Below are positions 13,201 through 26,742 of a stretch of 64,000 nucleotides of DNA, one piece after another (position 1 is the first letter of the stretch; each line of letters begins with the position of its first letter). The notes beneath the pieces were generated by a model. It had not been told where the DNA came from. It saw nothing but the letters and a program-made list of their open reading frames with translations, and made no database searches. The stretch comes from Parascedosporium putredinis. Its lineage: Eukaryota; Ascomycota; Sordariomycetes; Microascales; Microascaceae. Where the stretch lies: the NCBI GenBank assembly GCA_949357655.1, contig CASHTG010000015.1, forward strand, positions 2,604,001 to 2,668,000, given 5' to 3'. Both the position numbers and the translations under genes were made by a program.

Positions 13201-16200
13201 TCCTTGTTCCTTGGAATTTCCCCGCTCAAGGTTCCCTGTCGAATACTTCGTACTTCGGGAGTAACTTGTGCAATGTACCAGTTATTGTTGTATGCGAGCA
13301 GCGCAAGCAGAAGCAGTCAGCTCCGACAAAACTTGGTCTGTGGTTCGTCAACGGCCGTGGGCTGGACAAACCAGCCGTTGGGCTTGGCTAGGTTGATAGC
13401 CTCGAGAGACAAGTCGAAAGTCTAGGTGCGCCAGGTTTTCTCGTTACGCTCCCAAAGGCGTGTCTGGAGGTCGGACTTAAATTTAGTCGGAATCGCTTTT
13501 GACTGGCCAAGGCCAATAATCCAGAGATGTGTGCGTTTCGAAATGAGAAGGCGATTATGGGGATCGAAGACCAACCAGAGGGTCGGGGAGGTTCAGACTC
13601 GAATCTGATTGACTCGTTTTCTTCTCGCTGAGAGAGATTGATTGGTCGTGGGATGGGGAGAGAGGAGGGACGAGAGATGATTTGTGAAGGCGGGACCGGA
13701 CTTCTTTAAGGATTGTGACTGGCTGAATCAGCCGTCATTGTGGGTCCTTCCATTTTCTGCTTCTCGAGAGATTCTCTGAAGATGTCCCAATCTTGTCTTG
13801 CACTGAAGCGGGATGGGAAAGGACGACCAATGTTGTCCATGTTTTCTTTTTCTTTTTCTTTTTCTCTTCTTTCTTTCTTTGTCCCTCATGGTTGTCCCTA
13901 GTCTGACATGCTCTGCCTGGCCCTGTCACATCTCTCTATACCCTTGCTATAAGCTATAAACAAGCCCACTCACATCATGCTTGCCGCCAGGTTGAGGTTA
14001 CTCATGTATCATTATTATTATTAGAATTGTTTTCTCAAATAATCATGCTGAGGGCCTGGTTGAACAGTGAATGCCGATTGTCCGTATCTCAGCCTGAGCG
14101 CAGGAAGTTCCTGACGCCAACCGTACGTCAGAGCTCGTTTCGTTATTTGGCACTGTGCGCGCCTGCACGAACGAATTTTTAGGTGGCTGGCAAAAGCGCG
14201 GTCAAGGGAGAACATTTGAAGGATATGAAAAACACCATCACCCACAACATTCCTCCCACCTCCGAAGGAACAATGAGGCGGTCTATACAGAGGTATATTG
14301 GTAGGAAATGGTCGCCGATTCTTAACTTGGAGGTTTCGCGCGATTTCAGTCCATGCCTCGAGTTTCGTCTCGAAATCTTTGGAAAACACAACCTCAGTTG
14401 GCTCCTCGCTTTTGTAGGTCTGTCCAAAGGGCTTATGCAGTATGCTTATGGCTGGGTCACTTTTCACCGTCGTGAATTATTCCGTCAAGGAATCTCCCCC
14501 GACCCCCACATCGCCACACCTCATGGCGCAAGGCCCTCTTTCCAACCATCCAAAACTGGTAAATCGTGGGGCCAGCGGAATAAGGCCAGCCAGCAAGATC
14601 AGGACCCCAAAAGGCACATCACTTCTGCTAGCCTGTTTGTGGAAGGTATGCGGCAAGGACTATCGGTCGAGAACGAGTACAGTTTTCGAATCCTGCTCAG
14701 CCGCTTTCGAGGTGGCTTCTGCCCAATGCCCAACATCCCGCAGATTCGCTTGCCACCGTGCAAGGAGTAGGCAATTGATCAATTCCGCGCCTTGCCCCCG
14801 TTCCCCGTCCCCCATCCCCTTTGGCACACAGCAACAGATGGCGCTCGCATTTCCATTGGAGGTCATGGTGTTCTGGAAAACTAAGCTCCTTTTCTCGAGT
14901 CCTACCCAGCATTCCTCGGGTAATATGGTCTATCATTATTCATATCCTTCTGAAAAGCTCTCCTTCGCTCCGTTCGGAGGTTGAACCATGTCTGTACAGT
15001 GTGCTTAATTCATGCACGGTCATCTCTTGTGGGGGCTGCGTCCTACGTGTCATTGGCAGGTGGAGGTGTCCAACCGACGTGTCCACGACCAGGATTGGTA
15101 CCCAATACCAGAAGGGACTTGAACACTTCAATCAACAGATGTCAGAGGTCAAAGGAAGCGAGTTGTGGGAGAAATCGCTAAATAAAGTAAAGGAAGATGA
15201 AGGCGAAGGAGAGAGGGAAACGAAAGGAAGAGAAACTAGGTTGAGTTTTCCAGAAAAGTTCAAAGGAAGGGAAAAAAATTACGAGGGCTGGGATATATTG
15301 TCGAAGGAGAGTAGAATCGTTGAGTGAATACGAGAGGTGATATGGTGTGAAGGGCGGGTGCACCACGTATTCCTCAATGGCAGATAGGAAAGGATGATTC
15401 TGTCGGCTCTGGGAAAGGAAAGGGCTCCGCCCAAGGGAAAGGAAAGAGATGAAAATGAATGTGTGAAGAGGCCTACTTGTTGACGGAAGCGGCACAATCT
15501 TGGTGGCGCGAGCAATCATGCATCGTCGAGGTACATGGGCTGACTTCAAATGGACAAAACAGAAGGCAAAAGGGGAGGAGGAGAAGAAAATATGGATGAG
15601 GGTACTGTCGGAGTCGCTTCCGTATCGAGCACAAGCCCATGCTCCCAGCATTTCCATTTTTGGTTGGCGTTTTGGCGCCGGACGCCCCAAGAAAAGATCG
15701 GCATGGCGCAGAAGTCCAAAGTTCTATATGAAGAACGGTGGCCACAGTCTTGAGGACTGGAAAGAACCGAGACATTAATGATCCGTCAAGTGGGCCACGT
15801 ATAAACCACGTGATCTTTCTAAATTACATAGTGCTAGGCTGGCAGATGTCACGTTGCCAGACTTGGATGAATTGAATTCACGTTGAACTAATGATGGGGG
15901 TTGAAAGCAAAAGAGTTCCTCGGGTTGCTGTTTACAGCCAGGCACTCCACGAATTCCCTCACTCTCCTTCGAGGCCCGTCCCTTGGTTATACGGGTTTGA
16001 TGTCGGAAATGTGGGAAAAAGCAATTCTGGAAGTCTTTGGGGCCTAAAATGTCGGTGTGGATCTCGGCTTCCCCTTGAGGGTGCCAAGAGGAAATGGTTG
16101 AAATGATTGATAGCTTATTAATAACTCTTCTAAGGCCTTGTTCGGCTGAGTGCCTCTTCGCATTCATCGTCCAAGCCCAGAATAACTTGTGAAGCGCCAG

Positions 16201-19200
16201 CGATCGAGACATGGAGGCAGTGACACAAGCAGGATCAAGCCTCGATACCAGTCAGGCTTCGACTACAAGTAGTTTTGACCAAAGGCAACAACCCTGCATA
16301 TCAACTTCTCTCTCTCTCTCTTTCTCTCACCTGCTGGAGGGTGATCTGCTAGAGAATACTTGTGTCCGGGAGAGGAGAAGGGTCAGCGTAAAATCTTGGA
16401 ACATAAGACGTTGTGATACCTAGCCATGGCGGTGCTTCCAGGGCTTTGAGCCCGACGCCACCCTTTGCCAGCGCATCCAATCCTTCGAGACGAGAAATCT
16501 TCAAAAAAATAGGAACCCGCCAAAGTCGGTGTGGCGACCACATTGTTTGTGCCACGCGGAACCCCTTCCTCCCCTTTCCCAGCCCCCTTCTCCTCTTCAC
16601 TTCCACCTCTCTTTTCTTGCTCATCCCGTCCATGTTGTTCCTTGCCCCTGACCCTCCCTCCTTTTGACTGCTGCAGCGTCGTCAACCCAAGGTAGTCCGG
16701 CAAGAGTATAAGGATTAGGCAATTCTGCCGTGGCACACCCTCTTTACTTCCGTAATATCAAGGGGGATAGAGTGAGGAGGTTGAGCCAGGAGCACGGCTC
16801 GGTCGGAGATGGAGGGTCACCAGGCTGGAGACGGGCGAGGTGGAGAAAGAGGCTTGAGAGTTGAGAGGCTAGGCTAGTACCTCGGTAGTGGGAAAGAGGT
16901 GGTGACGATGGTTTGAGGTCGTTCCGGCTGTTCCTTCCCAAACCTTTGGGTCTTCCGCTTCGCCCCCGCGCCCGTGAGAAGCCTGCGAGCTGGTTGGGTC
17001 ATAATTCCAATCATTTCCCAACATGCTCGTTGGACAAAATTGAATGATTGTCAGCCTGTCAATCCTGGCCTCTTCGCATGACTGGCTGGAATTAGATCCT
17101 CTCCTTTTGAACTTGTCTCCAAGCCTACCAATGTCCTCGGAAGTGTTACATCGGATCACACGGTTTCTCGAGGATCTCAAACGAAGGGCATGCCAATCCA
17201 CGACATGCCTATCACTAAGTACTATTTTCAGCCTCTGCCCAGGCAGGAAGCTCTGCTGAGATGAAGGCTAGTCATCCATTGCTAAAATGAGGCCGACCTT
17301 GAATCATTCCGTTCCCCCAGCCGGCGTCGCCCCCTCCACAGCCACGCCTTGTCCACCGTCTGACAGCCAAGTGACGTACAAGGGATAATAAGTGGACAGC
17401 AAGGAGCCCGGGATGTCGCCGGTCGCCCTTGAAATCTCATTCTGTCTGTCTCGTTTCGCAGGCGCTTCTCACCGCGCTAGGTAACCTACCTGTCGCGGAC
17501 TGTGATTCGACCAAGGCAGAACATTGAATAATATTCGCTTCCAGGGATCCTGCCAGGTTTCTTCGCCTAAACACGCGTCGGGGCCGGCGATCAGTTTGCC
17601 TCCGCCTTCACGGTGACACTCGGTCGGCTCCTGCTCATTCCACTTCAGTACCCCGATGCCTCGCGCAACGCCTGAGGAAGACAGATGGGGAATAATGGCG
17701 GAGTGGGTGGAGGCGGCCAAGCCCAGTGTTGCCGCTGTATACGGCGATTTCACTACGAAGGAGCTGCCCTGGCCACCTCTCACAATAAGTCTTGGGGTCC
17801 TGGTGCACTCCACGTGAGACAGACGAATCGGTCTGGAGCCATGTGCGCCGGGGTCTTAAGATTGACTAGGGCGATGATCGCCAGACACCCAGTCACATCG
17901 TCTTGAAGTTCGACCTCATGGCCTCTATCTCTCCTCTGAGGCTTTCTCCGGACGCCACTTTATCCAAAATCGTCAATACCTGTCCATTTCCGTCTATAAG
18001 CAAGCTCTGGCGAATAATCTCTCTGAGCGAAGGTTCTCGCCGTCCGCTTGGCGCTCGGTGCGGAACAGACCCTCGCAGCGCATGTGTCTTTGTCCGAAAT
18101 CCAGACTTCAACGCTGTCTAATAGTCGAATTATGATGCGTGATATTAGCAAACTACCTACCAAGCCGCACCCTACCGTAATATTTCAATCGCTTTCCACA
18201 GGTGAAGAATTTAGTAAACTCCCATTCGACTCGGCGAGTGTTTAGCCTTTCCGCCTGCTACCCATGTCGCGGTCGAGCTTCCGAGTTCTTGGCTCCCGAG
18301 ACAAACCGTCTCGCCCCAACCTTGTTCCCATCCCATCGTGTCACAACTCAGGAACAAACCTTGCCCTACCAATCGGCTCGCTTTGACAAACCACCAACCC
18401 CTAGACGGCAGTCAAGTGACCCTCGACCAGAGCAACAGTCCGCAGGTCACGAGAAGGACAACTCCGTAACTTACGCGCGGGTGCTCGGGCGATGCTCTCC
18501 TCCAGCAATAGTGCACGATATCAATTGCTCAAAGATGAAGTTTGTCTCTACCGAGCTATAATCACAGAGGGACACCAGCTCTATTATTGCATTTCTATCA
18601 CGCCTTCCTAGTAGCCATCATAAAAGAAAAACCTGCCAATAAAACCTTGTCATCTCGAGAGACCATCGACAATCCCTGTTTAGTGTATTGGTAAGGGGTG
18701 CTCTGCTTCCCACTAATGCTCTGCGTATAACTATACGTGACAGCTGTACGGCTCCGGGTTCGGGTATATTCATGAACACTTCGAGAGAATAAGCTCCTCG
18801 AAGCATGAGCAAAGGGAACTGGAAAATATATGGGAACCTCCCAATCCGATCACAGCCACCGAGATCCTCCAGCATTGGGTCGGACGCGAGAGCGTTGAAG
18901 CGAAGAGTTGGGCCAATAAACAACAGTCCGCTATACACAAGTTCTTTAGGCGTATCATGGCCACGATAACCACATCGCAGGAACCTGACACCAAGCTAAC
19001 TATCTAAGAAACCATAGGAGTTGTCCTCGCGGCCTTCCTTTTTCATCTCGAGAGCCCTCATGGGGTGGGCGCCCTCGAGAGCGTTTGTTTGAATGCTCCC
19101 GTACAAGGTCTTGAATGCAGTCATACCACCTTGGGAGCGGAATCGCACCATTGTCAAGCTTAATTTCGCCTGGATACCGCCTTTGGGGCCCTTCTGGGGC

Positions 19201-22200
19201 TATCCTGACGGTGCTACGGCTCGTGGGTGGTTTGTTGAGATGCTCAATGCCCCCATAGTGAAGACGTTTGGGCTCAGTCTTTACTCGTCTCGCGATGAAG
19301 GGAACTGGTGTGTTGCTATCGTACCTGCGTGAAGCTGTGGGTTGTGAGGAGGCATTAGCGAGTGTCTGTCCGTTTCACTGTAAAACGCGCCTCAAAGGAA
19401 ATCTCGGTGATGGGGGTCGCGACTGGAAGAACTCCTTTTCTAGCTAGGAAGGCGTGCCTTCGCAGGACAGGTCTAGAGTTGAGCTCCCGCCTGGATGACA
19501 GCCTAGAGAATCCCTCGCCCTATCCGGCGAGTTAGGTCCTTGACCGAATTGACTTCGATCTCTTCCCTTTGATCACGGAAAGAGGCTTTGTCCCACACGA
19601 ATGAGCTGTCCTGTCCTACTAAGATTCTTCCTCAAGCGATCAAGATGTCTGCTAGAGCTTGCATTCCCCACTGCCATGTCCCCTTTTCGAATTGAAGTAC
19701 CATACATGTTAGATTACGGCCCCAGACCTGCGCAGAGGGCCCAAACTGCATGTCCTTGTCGGCACCTGGAACTATTATTATCTCGAGTTGGCCTTTGGGG
19801 CTCTTCATGAATGGGACAATGGGACGGAGATCTGAAGATAATCGGGCTATCAGGCGAGGCGTCAATTTCTGCCGATCTCAGCCCTTTCGTGATTCCCTTT
19901 CTTCAATATTCTCTTTATGATACTCCCAGCCCGGTTGGTACGACGAGAAGGTCAGCGATTCCGTCTATCTTGGAGATTAAGAAATCCTACAGTTCAAGCA
20001 GTACTTTATTTTTCTCGGTCTTGAAGGAACCGGTGGCAAACATACACAAAAGGTATGCCAAAGAGCAGTCTAGCAACGTTCGCAGACCGAACTCTGGCTT
20101 AACAGAGTATGGCATAGTCAGTTTGATTTGCAGGCTTTCCCCCCTTCCCCTCTCAAATCCCGTTTCCATATCAAGTTTATGAGGGGAGGGGTGCATTGCG
20201 GTGGTGCCCGAGGATGGAGACGATGTCGATATGCTGTCGAGCGAAACAGGCGGTCTGGCTACACACACGAAAGCGGAGGCTGACTGCATCTTGCATTTCG
20301 TTCGCATTCGCATATAATGGTATCTGCGGGAGACGGTTATCACTACAACGATACCTAGAAGGAGAAAAACAAAACAAAAAAGGAAGACCAGGCTTTGTGG
20401 GCCAACCAAGGGTCTTGGGACGCGCAGACGGAACAACAACTTGTGCTTCAACATCGATGCCCAACGTTCGTCGTGGAGGGTCAGAGAGAAAGAGAAATGG
20501 TAGCGAAACTGTGCATTCCAGTTGCCTTGAAGCCCGGTCTCTCCCCTAGCGAAGGGATGTAAGATGGTGCACACCGAACGCACACCCTGATAAGCCTACG
20601 CCTGCAAACGGACAACACCCTCAAAGTTGCAATACTCACATTGAGAAAGATGTATCATGATACTATATGAAGACTGTCGCCTGCGAGGATGATACAACTA
20701 GGGGCTATCCCCCATATGGGATTCTTAAGAGGTCTTCCCGCCAGAACCGGTACCTCCTTGACGGCGATGGACCTTTATGGATCACATTGATCCATTTCAT
20801 TGTATGCTTAGGCTAGATGCGGCCGTTATCCTTCACTGTACATTCATTATCTATCACCAGCCGGTTCCAGTTACCTCGATAGAGGAAGGAGGTTGGTGAA
20901 AAGGTATCTCCGTCTGAGTATGCCCCACAGGAGTAATGATAAAAAAGTGGTGCAAACCTCGAGAGGTCGTCAAAACCGGTACCCGTACACGAAGGATCCT
21001 TCGAAGCCTAAAAGTAGGTGGATCCTGGTGTCACCATGTTCGCAAATAGTTTGTGATGACTGCCTGCGTGAGGGAATATCTTTGGGCGTTTAACAAGCAC
21101 CCGGCCACGCAATTTCCAAGGTGATGGGTTGACCAAGGCACTCCAATATCACACTATTGACGCAGGATTACCACTTTTGTCCTTTTAAACGCGCAGAGGT
21201 GGGGAAAGCATGAGGGGTCACGGCGCGAGAGGCGCCGTTGTCAACTGTGCTGCCTCTGCAGCAGCTCGCGTGTGGCATGACAAGGGTCACAGACGGGCTT
21301 GTTCTTCAAGGTAAAAGTCGGCGTCAACTTCACTGTGATCTTCCTTCTCTACGATGGCCAGACCCCCAAACCGTCCTTCTCTCCAAACGTGTTGGCTCTA
21401 CTATTTTCGAGTTCATAGAAAGGGGTAACTAATTTGTGCAATGATCATAATAGTAATGATGATAAAAACGGGGAGAGGAAAGGATAACGAGGGAAAGAGG
21501 AGAGATGGTAGGTGACACGAAGAATTAGTATAATGGAGAAAGTTCTCGGGAGAGCATTGCCATCGCTTGTACGATGGAGCCGGGGGAGCAGATTGGACCA
21601 TCTTCGTGCGCGCGCCTGGGAGAGGGCCCAATCATAGCTAAGAGAGGTATGCACAAGCACCCATTAGTCTGCTCCGGGTGCATTTTTTGCATCTCTCAGA
21701 GCAGACCTTTCGTGAGGCCCGGTTCGACCAAGGCCTCTCCCATTCGCGGCAACTCAAGTGCCATATACCTCGGTACTGCGTTGCCCCCGTGTCCTCGTTT
21801 GAATTTCTAGCAGACTGATACCAAAACGAAAGCATTCGAGTCTTTCTAGGTCATATATCATTCCTGTTCCCTGAGGTTGGGGGTTCTAGTCACCGTCCTT
21901 GAAGGATTATCTATGTTTTGATAGATCTTGCTCGCTTGTCCAGTTGTCCAGTCTCACAGACGTAGTACGACTAGATCCCATCAAGGTCACAGAAGCTTTC
22001 CTTTACACCCTACAAGGTCTGGAGAGCTTGAAGAGTCCCCTATCTCATGATCCAATCCCAGAGTGAAACCCTGCTACTTTTTCACAGCTCTTGCTCGCTC
22101 GGGTATCGAGCTCTGGGGGAAGGGGGACGAGACTCCAGGTTTCGACCTGATTCACCGCCCGAGAAACGGGCCAATACGACATGCATCGAGGGCTCCTTCT

Positions 22201-25019
22201 TCCTAGATATGTGTGTGTGTATCGGGTCGAGAGTGGTCCGCTGGAGATGGAGGCGGAGCAAGGTTGGATTGGGAATGGCCTGGCCTAGTGTGCGATGGAG
22301 TGTTGGATCCTTGGACATCCTTGGGCCTCTCAATACAAGCCAGCGTCGAATTCACCGACAGAATCATCTCGTCTCGTCTATGAGCTTAAAAGCTGCGGGC
22401 CTAGAAACTACGAGGGGGTCTGGAGGCTAGCCGAAAAAGAGGGGAGGAGGGGGCGTGGTGACAGTGAAGATGGACGATGAGCGATTCAAGTCGACTTCGC
22501 ATCCCAATGGGAACCCTCACGGCGTTGCTTGGAAGGAATCCCCAAATACCTAGCTGGCGTACATGCAGCATATCACAAGGTGAAGGGTGGAAGGGTGGAA
22601 AGGTGGAAAGGAATGGGCCTGCACAACTACGATGTGGTGTCGCTGGGATTCCTGGGCCACAAACCAAGGTCTCCAGGAGCCTCAGGTGCCATCGCTCAGT
22701 TGCTTGATTTTATGCCCTTGAATGTTCTGACAATAGGGTCAATTGATGCTGGCATCTCGTGGAAAAGTTGTCTCTTCCGAATGACGGTGGCATGGTGATG
22801 CTTCCGGGCCAGCTGCAATTGAGTGAAGACGAGGGGGCTGGCACGTAAACATCAATTGTTGACGACGGCTGGGAGAGAGGATAAAAACGCTTCCCACACT
22901 TGCGAGGAAGGGTTGTAATATGGTATCCGCGCCATGGTGGGAATTGACGATGATTTGACCGAGGTTATCCAGTCCAAGACTGTATAGGCGCGCGCTCTGG
23001 CGAGGAGATGGCCACCAGCCAGGCCACACTGGGTCCCAAAGGGAGTCTTTCCGCACCGCAAGGGAGGGTTGCTGACAGCCAACGAGCGGACGAGATGGCA
23101 TCAAGTCCGACTCCGTAGACCTTGGCCGCGAAGCGCGGTTCTTGTCTCCCGTCGTTTGGGCGGCAGGCGGACGCGGTACTAGCTTAAGCTTGTGTGGCAG
23201 ATGGCGAAGCTATTGCCATTGCCGACCCGGCCTGGTCTCCCTGCCTGTGGGGAGGAGAGCTTTCGTGAGGACCACTGGACGTGGACGATTTGGACAGCGG
23301 GTGGGCAGACAGCTGGCCCCGGCGGCTTTATGGGACTGGGGGAAAGGAAAGGATCGTGAGCTAGCCTCTCGTTGCCCGGCGCCCGAAGAGTTGCAACCCA
23401 TTCTGTCGATACCCGCGCGCGCAGCGAGGCAGACAACGAGGCGGCTATCGTGAAATCCGGCAGGACTGCTCTGGACGCAACCCAGCCCCGTGTTAGATCT
23501 TGCGATAGCGCCGGGTTCGAAACACGTTCCAAAAAAGAACATGAGAGAAGGGGGAAAAAAACAAGAATGAAGAAGATGAAAAAATTAAAAAATTTGGTAT
23601 CTGGATTGCAGAGTAAAAAAACAAGTCCACCAAATATCCGCCCAGAACGACAATCGCAGCAGAAAAAGTCTTGGGAATATAATATCTCGCACGCCTCTCT
23701 CCCACTTGATCTCGGGTTTTACTGTCCTTCAACCAAACCCTCAGCCTCCAGCGCGAAATCCATCTCATCTTCTCCCCATCTTCTTCTTCCCCAGGCCACC
23801 CTTTCTCCCTTTCCTTCTTCCTCTTTTTCTCTCTCTCCCTTTCTCCCTCTTTCTCCCTCTCTCTCCCCTCTCTCTCTTTTCAGTGGTTGAGCCACCAAGG
23901 ATCTTTCAAAAGTATTCACCCACCCGCGCGCACAAAACAGGCTAGACCTCAATTCCTTCCGCAGTTCCGCGTCCCAAGGCATCGGACCGGTGACCTCCAC
24001 ACACAGGCCAGAGCGATTCCCTAATTGTGATCGGGCCAGCAAGCCAACGCGCCCACGCCACGGAGACCATCCCGAAAGGAGGCTCTCGATCAGCACTAAA
24101 CCAGGATCTTGTGGCTTGGACAAGGTAAGGGCGACCTTTACCCTGGAACCCATCGCGAGATGGGATTGGAAGAGACCAACCTCAGCTGGGCACACCTGTG
24201 CACTTTTGACATTAGCGTCATTGTCCAATCCCTGATCAAGATTTGATGATGGACGGAGATCCTGTTGCTAATTATTCACTGGTTATGCTGACAGGAGTTG
24301 TGAGCATAAAAGCCACACATCCGAGATTGCCCCAATCACAGCGTCTCCCGTGCCATTGCCACCAAAGCGCCTGGAGCTGCTTGTCCCCCTCGCCCCCCTC
24401 CCTTCCCACGCTTCCAGCCCTCAAAGCGGGTAACCAGCACCAGGGAGAAACATCGCCATCCACTGGTCATTACCACCTGGCGCCTACCGAGTACGAAGTA
24501 CTTGCGCAACTGCTTGTCGGTCGTAGAGCAGCAAGAAGGATAAGAATAGGTTGAAACATTGAACTCGGGAGAGTTGTCGAACGACAGGGTCATCGAGCAG
24601 AGTAGACCCCAGCCAGCCCCCGTCTAGAGTCCAGAAAGAGGGAGAAGAAAAGGAAGAAAAAGAAACCCCCGCAAGTCCCACCCGGCCGCTCCAAACGCGA
24701 CCATCCCATCTCTTGTTGCATCTCCACTGCGAAGAGGACGAATTATCAACTGCGCCTCTAGCTCTTCCCGACTCCCACGTCACCAAGAAGCCAGTCGTTT
24801 GCACAACAAACAAACAAAAACTCAGGAAGCCGAGAGGATCAATATCCGCGTGCATAAACACCAGCGCGGTGCTCCAAAAGGATCCTCACCCTCACCTCAC
24901 ATTCGGGCACGAAGAGGAGGGCCAAAGGAACGACAACGCAAAGCATCACCACGCCGCCTGATGCAATAATCTGGGCCTCCACTACCCTACACTACCTGTA
25001 CGAAATAGTTCTGCCTCCA
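10281..25019. other. 14.7-kb gene-poor region
   Basis: No open frame here shows a recognisable domain, and no frame pair can be joined across a homopolymer gap into a family-like protein, as works for all the real genes. Features seen are a T16 run at 11755-11770, CT-rich simple sequence at 16305-16330 and 23760-23880, TACCTCGGTA motifs at 16878 and 21767, and GTACGAAGTA at 13244 (reverse) and 24491. Between 18.2 and 20.2 kb there are several medium-length open frames without similarity, the most exon-like at 18741-19007. Nothing here can be called a gene with confidence. Confidence 0.55.
11755..11770. repeat. T16 mononucleotide run
   Basis: Uninterrupted T tract in intergenic sequence. Confidence 0.95.
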
Positions 25020-26089
25020 GCAAACCAAGCTTGCTCCTCCCCGCCTTCTCATCCATTTCTCTCGTCTCCTTCTCCTTCTCCTCCCAAAAAAAAAAAAGTG
25101 CGTGAATGCGTACAAGGACGCTCTCACACTTCGTCAAAGCCCACCCCCTTGTTTCCTTCCCCTCTCACCCCGGCTCAAACTATCCCACGCAACCCTCTTA
25201 CGCGCGCTACACCCCTCTTTATCCAACCACACCCCTCCCCGCCAACCAGAGAGGTGACCATTCAGTCTCGCACGCCCCCTTTCTCTGCTCCTGTCCAGTC
25301 CTGGCCAGTCCTTTCCTCTTCCATCCATACATTGGTCGAAATTATCACCTCGATACATCATCTCATTCCTTCTCCTCCCTTCTCTCTTTTTTCTTTTCCT
25401 TCCTCTCCCCATCGCATCACACGTCTACTTTAACGCCTGTGTCGCCTGCTCATTTGCTGCCGCCCTGGTTTTTCTTTCTTTGTTGCTCTGCTTGCCGCTT
25501 GCTGTACATCCAGTTTTCCCATCTTGGTCACTTTGTCCACCATCACACCCGAGTCCCCACAACCCCGGGCACTCGCCTCTCTCACCTGGACACACACAAA
25601 CCTGCGATTAGTACTGGCTGCTAGTCGCACCTCGCTCAACCGCCGAAGAATCCAACCAGACGACCATTCTCTCAAACAGAGAACCAAAATAATCCACTCC
25701 CTTCTGAGAAGGAACTCGACCCAGCGGCTTTCGTAATCGTTTTGTTTCTTCGACCCCGGCTACCCGCCCTCTTCCATCCATCCACCATCCCCCACCATCC
25801 ACCATCTGGCCTTGGTCTCTCTGGCCTCCCGCTCCCCCAGCTCCTCTGCCCCATCTTGCAACCACGCAACAACACGCACGCACGCACTTAAGAGAGGATC
25901 TCTGCTTTGCATGCTTTAGCCCTGCACCTCTTTGCTCCCCACCCCCATTAACTTATTAATATTTTCGTCCTCCCGCTTCGCACGCTCCCTCGCGGTTGTC
26001 CCTCTTCCTCTTCTCTCCATCTTGCTGGACTAGGCCAACTCATATCAACCTTGTCGTCTTCCAACGTTGACTTGCCTCCATTCTTCAAC
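25020..26089 (+). promoter_or_regulatory. Long CT-rich promoter/leader
   Basis: For about 1 kb the + strand is strongly enriched in C and T (many CTCC/TTCTC blocks), with an A11 run near 25086. It ends in CTTCAACATGGC at the start codon of the gene at 26090. CT-rich leaders are known from expressed filamentous-fungal genes. The open frames inside it (25106-25624, for example) are Pro/Ser/Thr-rich because of composition. The transcription start cannot be fixed from sequence. Confidence 0.5.
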
Positions 26090-26742
26090 ATGGCTACCGC
26101 AAGCTCCACCAAGCCGAAGCTACCCCAGCTGACAACGCCGGTCACCGCGACCTTTCCCTCTCACATCACAGCGCAGTCGCCTCTATCAGCGAAGCCCAGG
26201 TCGGCGGACCCCACGAGGACGCCAATCAGCCCTCCTCTCGCCTACACCGACTTCCTGAGGTTCATGTCCATCCACTCACCCGTGGTCTACAAGAGCTCTC
26301 TCTCTGGGGATACCACGCCCGGCTCGGGTCCCTCCACGGCCACCACCGCGCCGTCCGACTGTTCGCCCAAGCTTGAGTTCAAGTCGGAGTTCAAGTCGCC
26401 CATGACCGCCCCGCCGATCCCGCCTAGCCCCTTTGCTCAGCTTCCCATGTCCGCACCTGCCACCGGTGCGCAGTGCTTCCCAGCCTCAAGATACCGCCAT
26501 CGCCAGCCGTGTCCAACTACGACTCGCCCGTCAGCGCCCGCTCGCCATGGAGCGGAAGGTCATACACTAAATTCGACTGGGACGCGGCGCTAAAAGCGCG
26601 GCGATTCGAGATGAAGAAGCAAAACGCAAAGGCGACATCAAGAACAACTGTGCGGCACATCCGAGAGGTTATTACCCGGACGGTAACCTATACGCCGAGG
26701 ATGGCCCCCGCCCCCAAGGGCAAGAGGAGGAAAATCGAGTAA
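26090..26742 (+). CDS. Conserved fungal protein of unknown function, Ser/Pro-rich (one apparent frameshift)
   Basis: The function is unknown. From general familiarity this resembles a small Ser/Pro/Thr-rich family in filamentous ascomycetes; I cannot name a characterised member. The N-terminus is MATASSTKPKLPQLTTPVTA. The middle has repeated PRTPISPP-like and PPIPPSPF motifs that could be proline-directed phosphorylation or SH3-binding sites. The C-terminus is the best-defined part: FDWDAALKAR, then VRHIREVITRTVTYTPRMAP and a basic end (PKGKRRKIE) that may be a nuclear signal. The frame changes at the C run 26479-26481. One extra C joins both parts into 218 codons (217 aa). The ATG at 26090 has a favourable A at -3. 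No intron is needed, and no signal peptide or membrane segment is visible. Confidence 0.8.
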
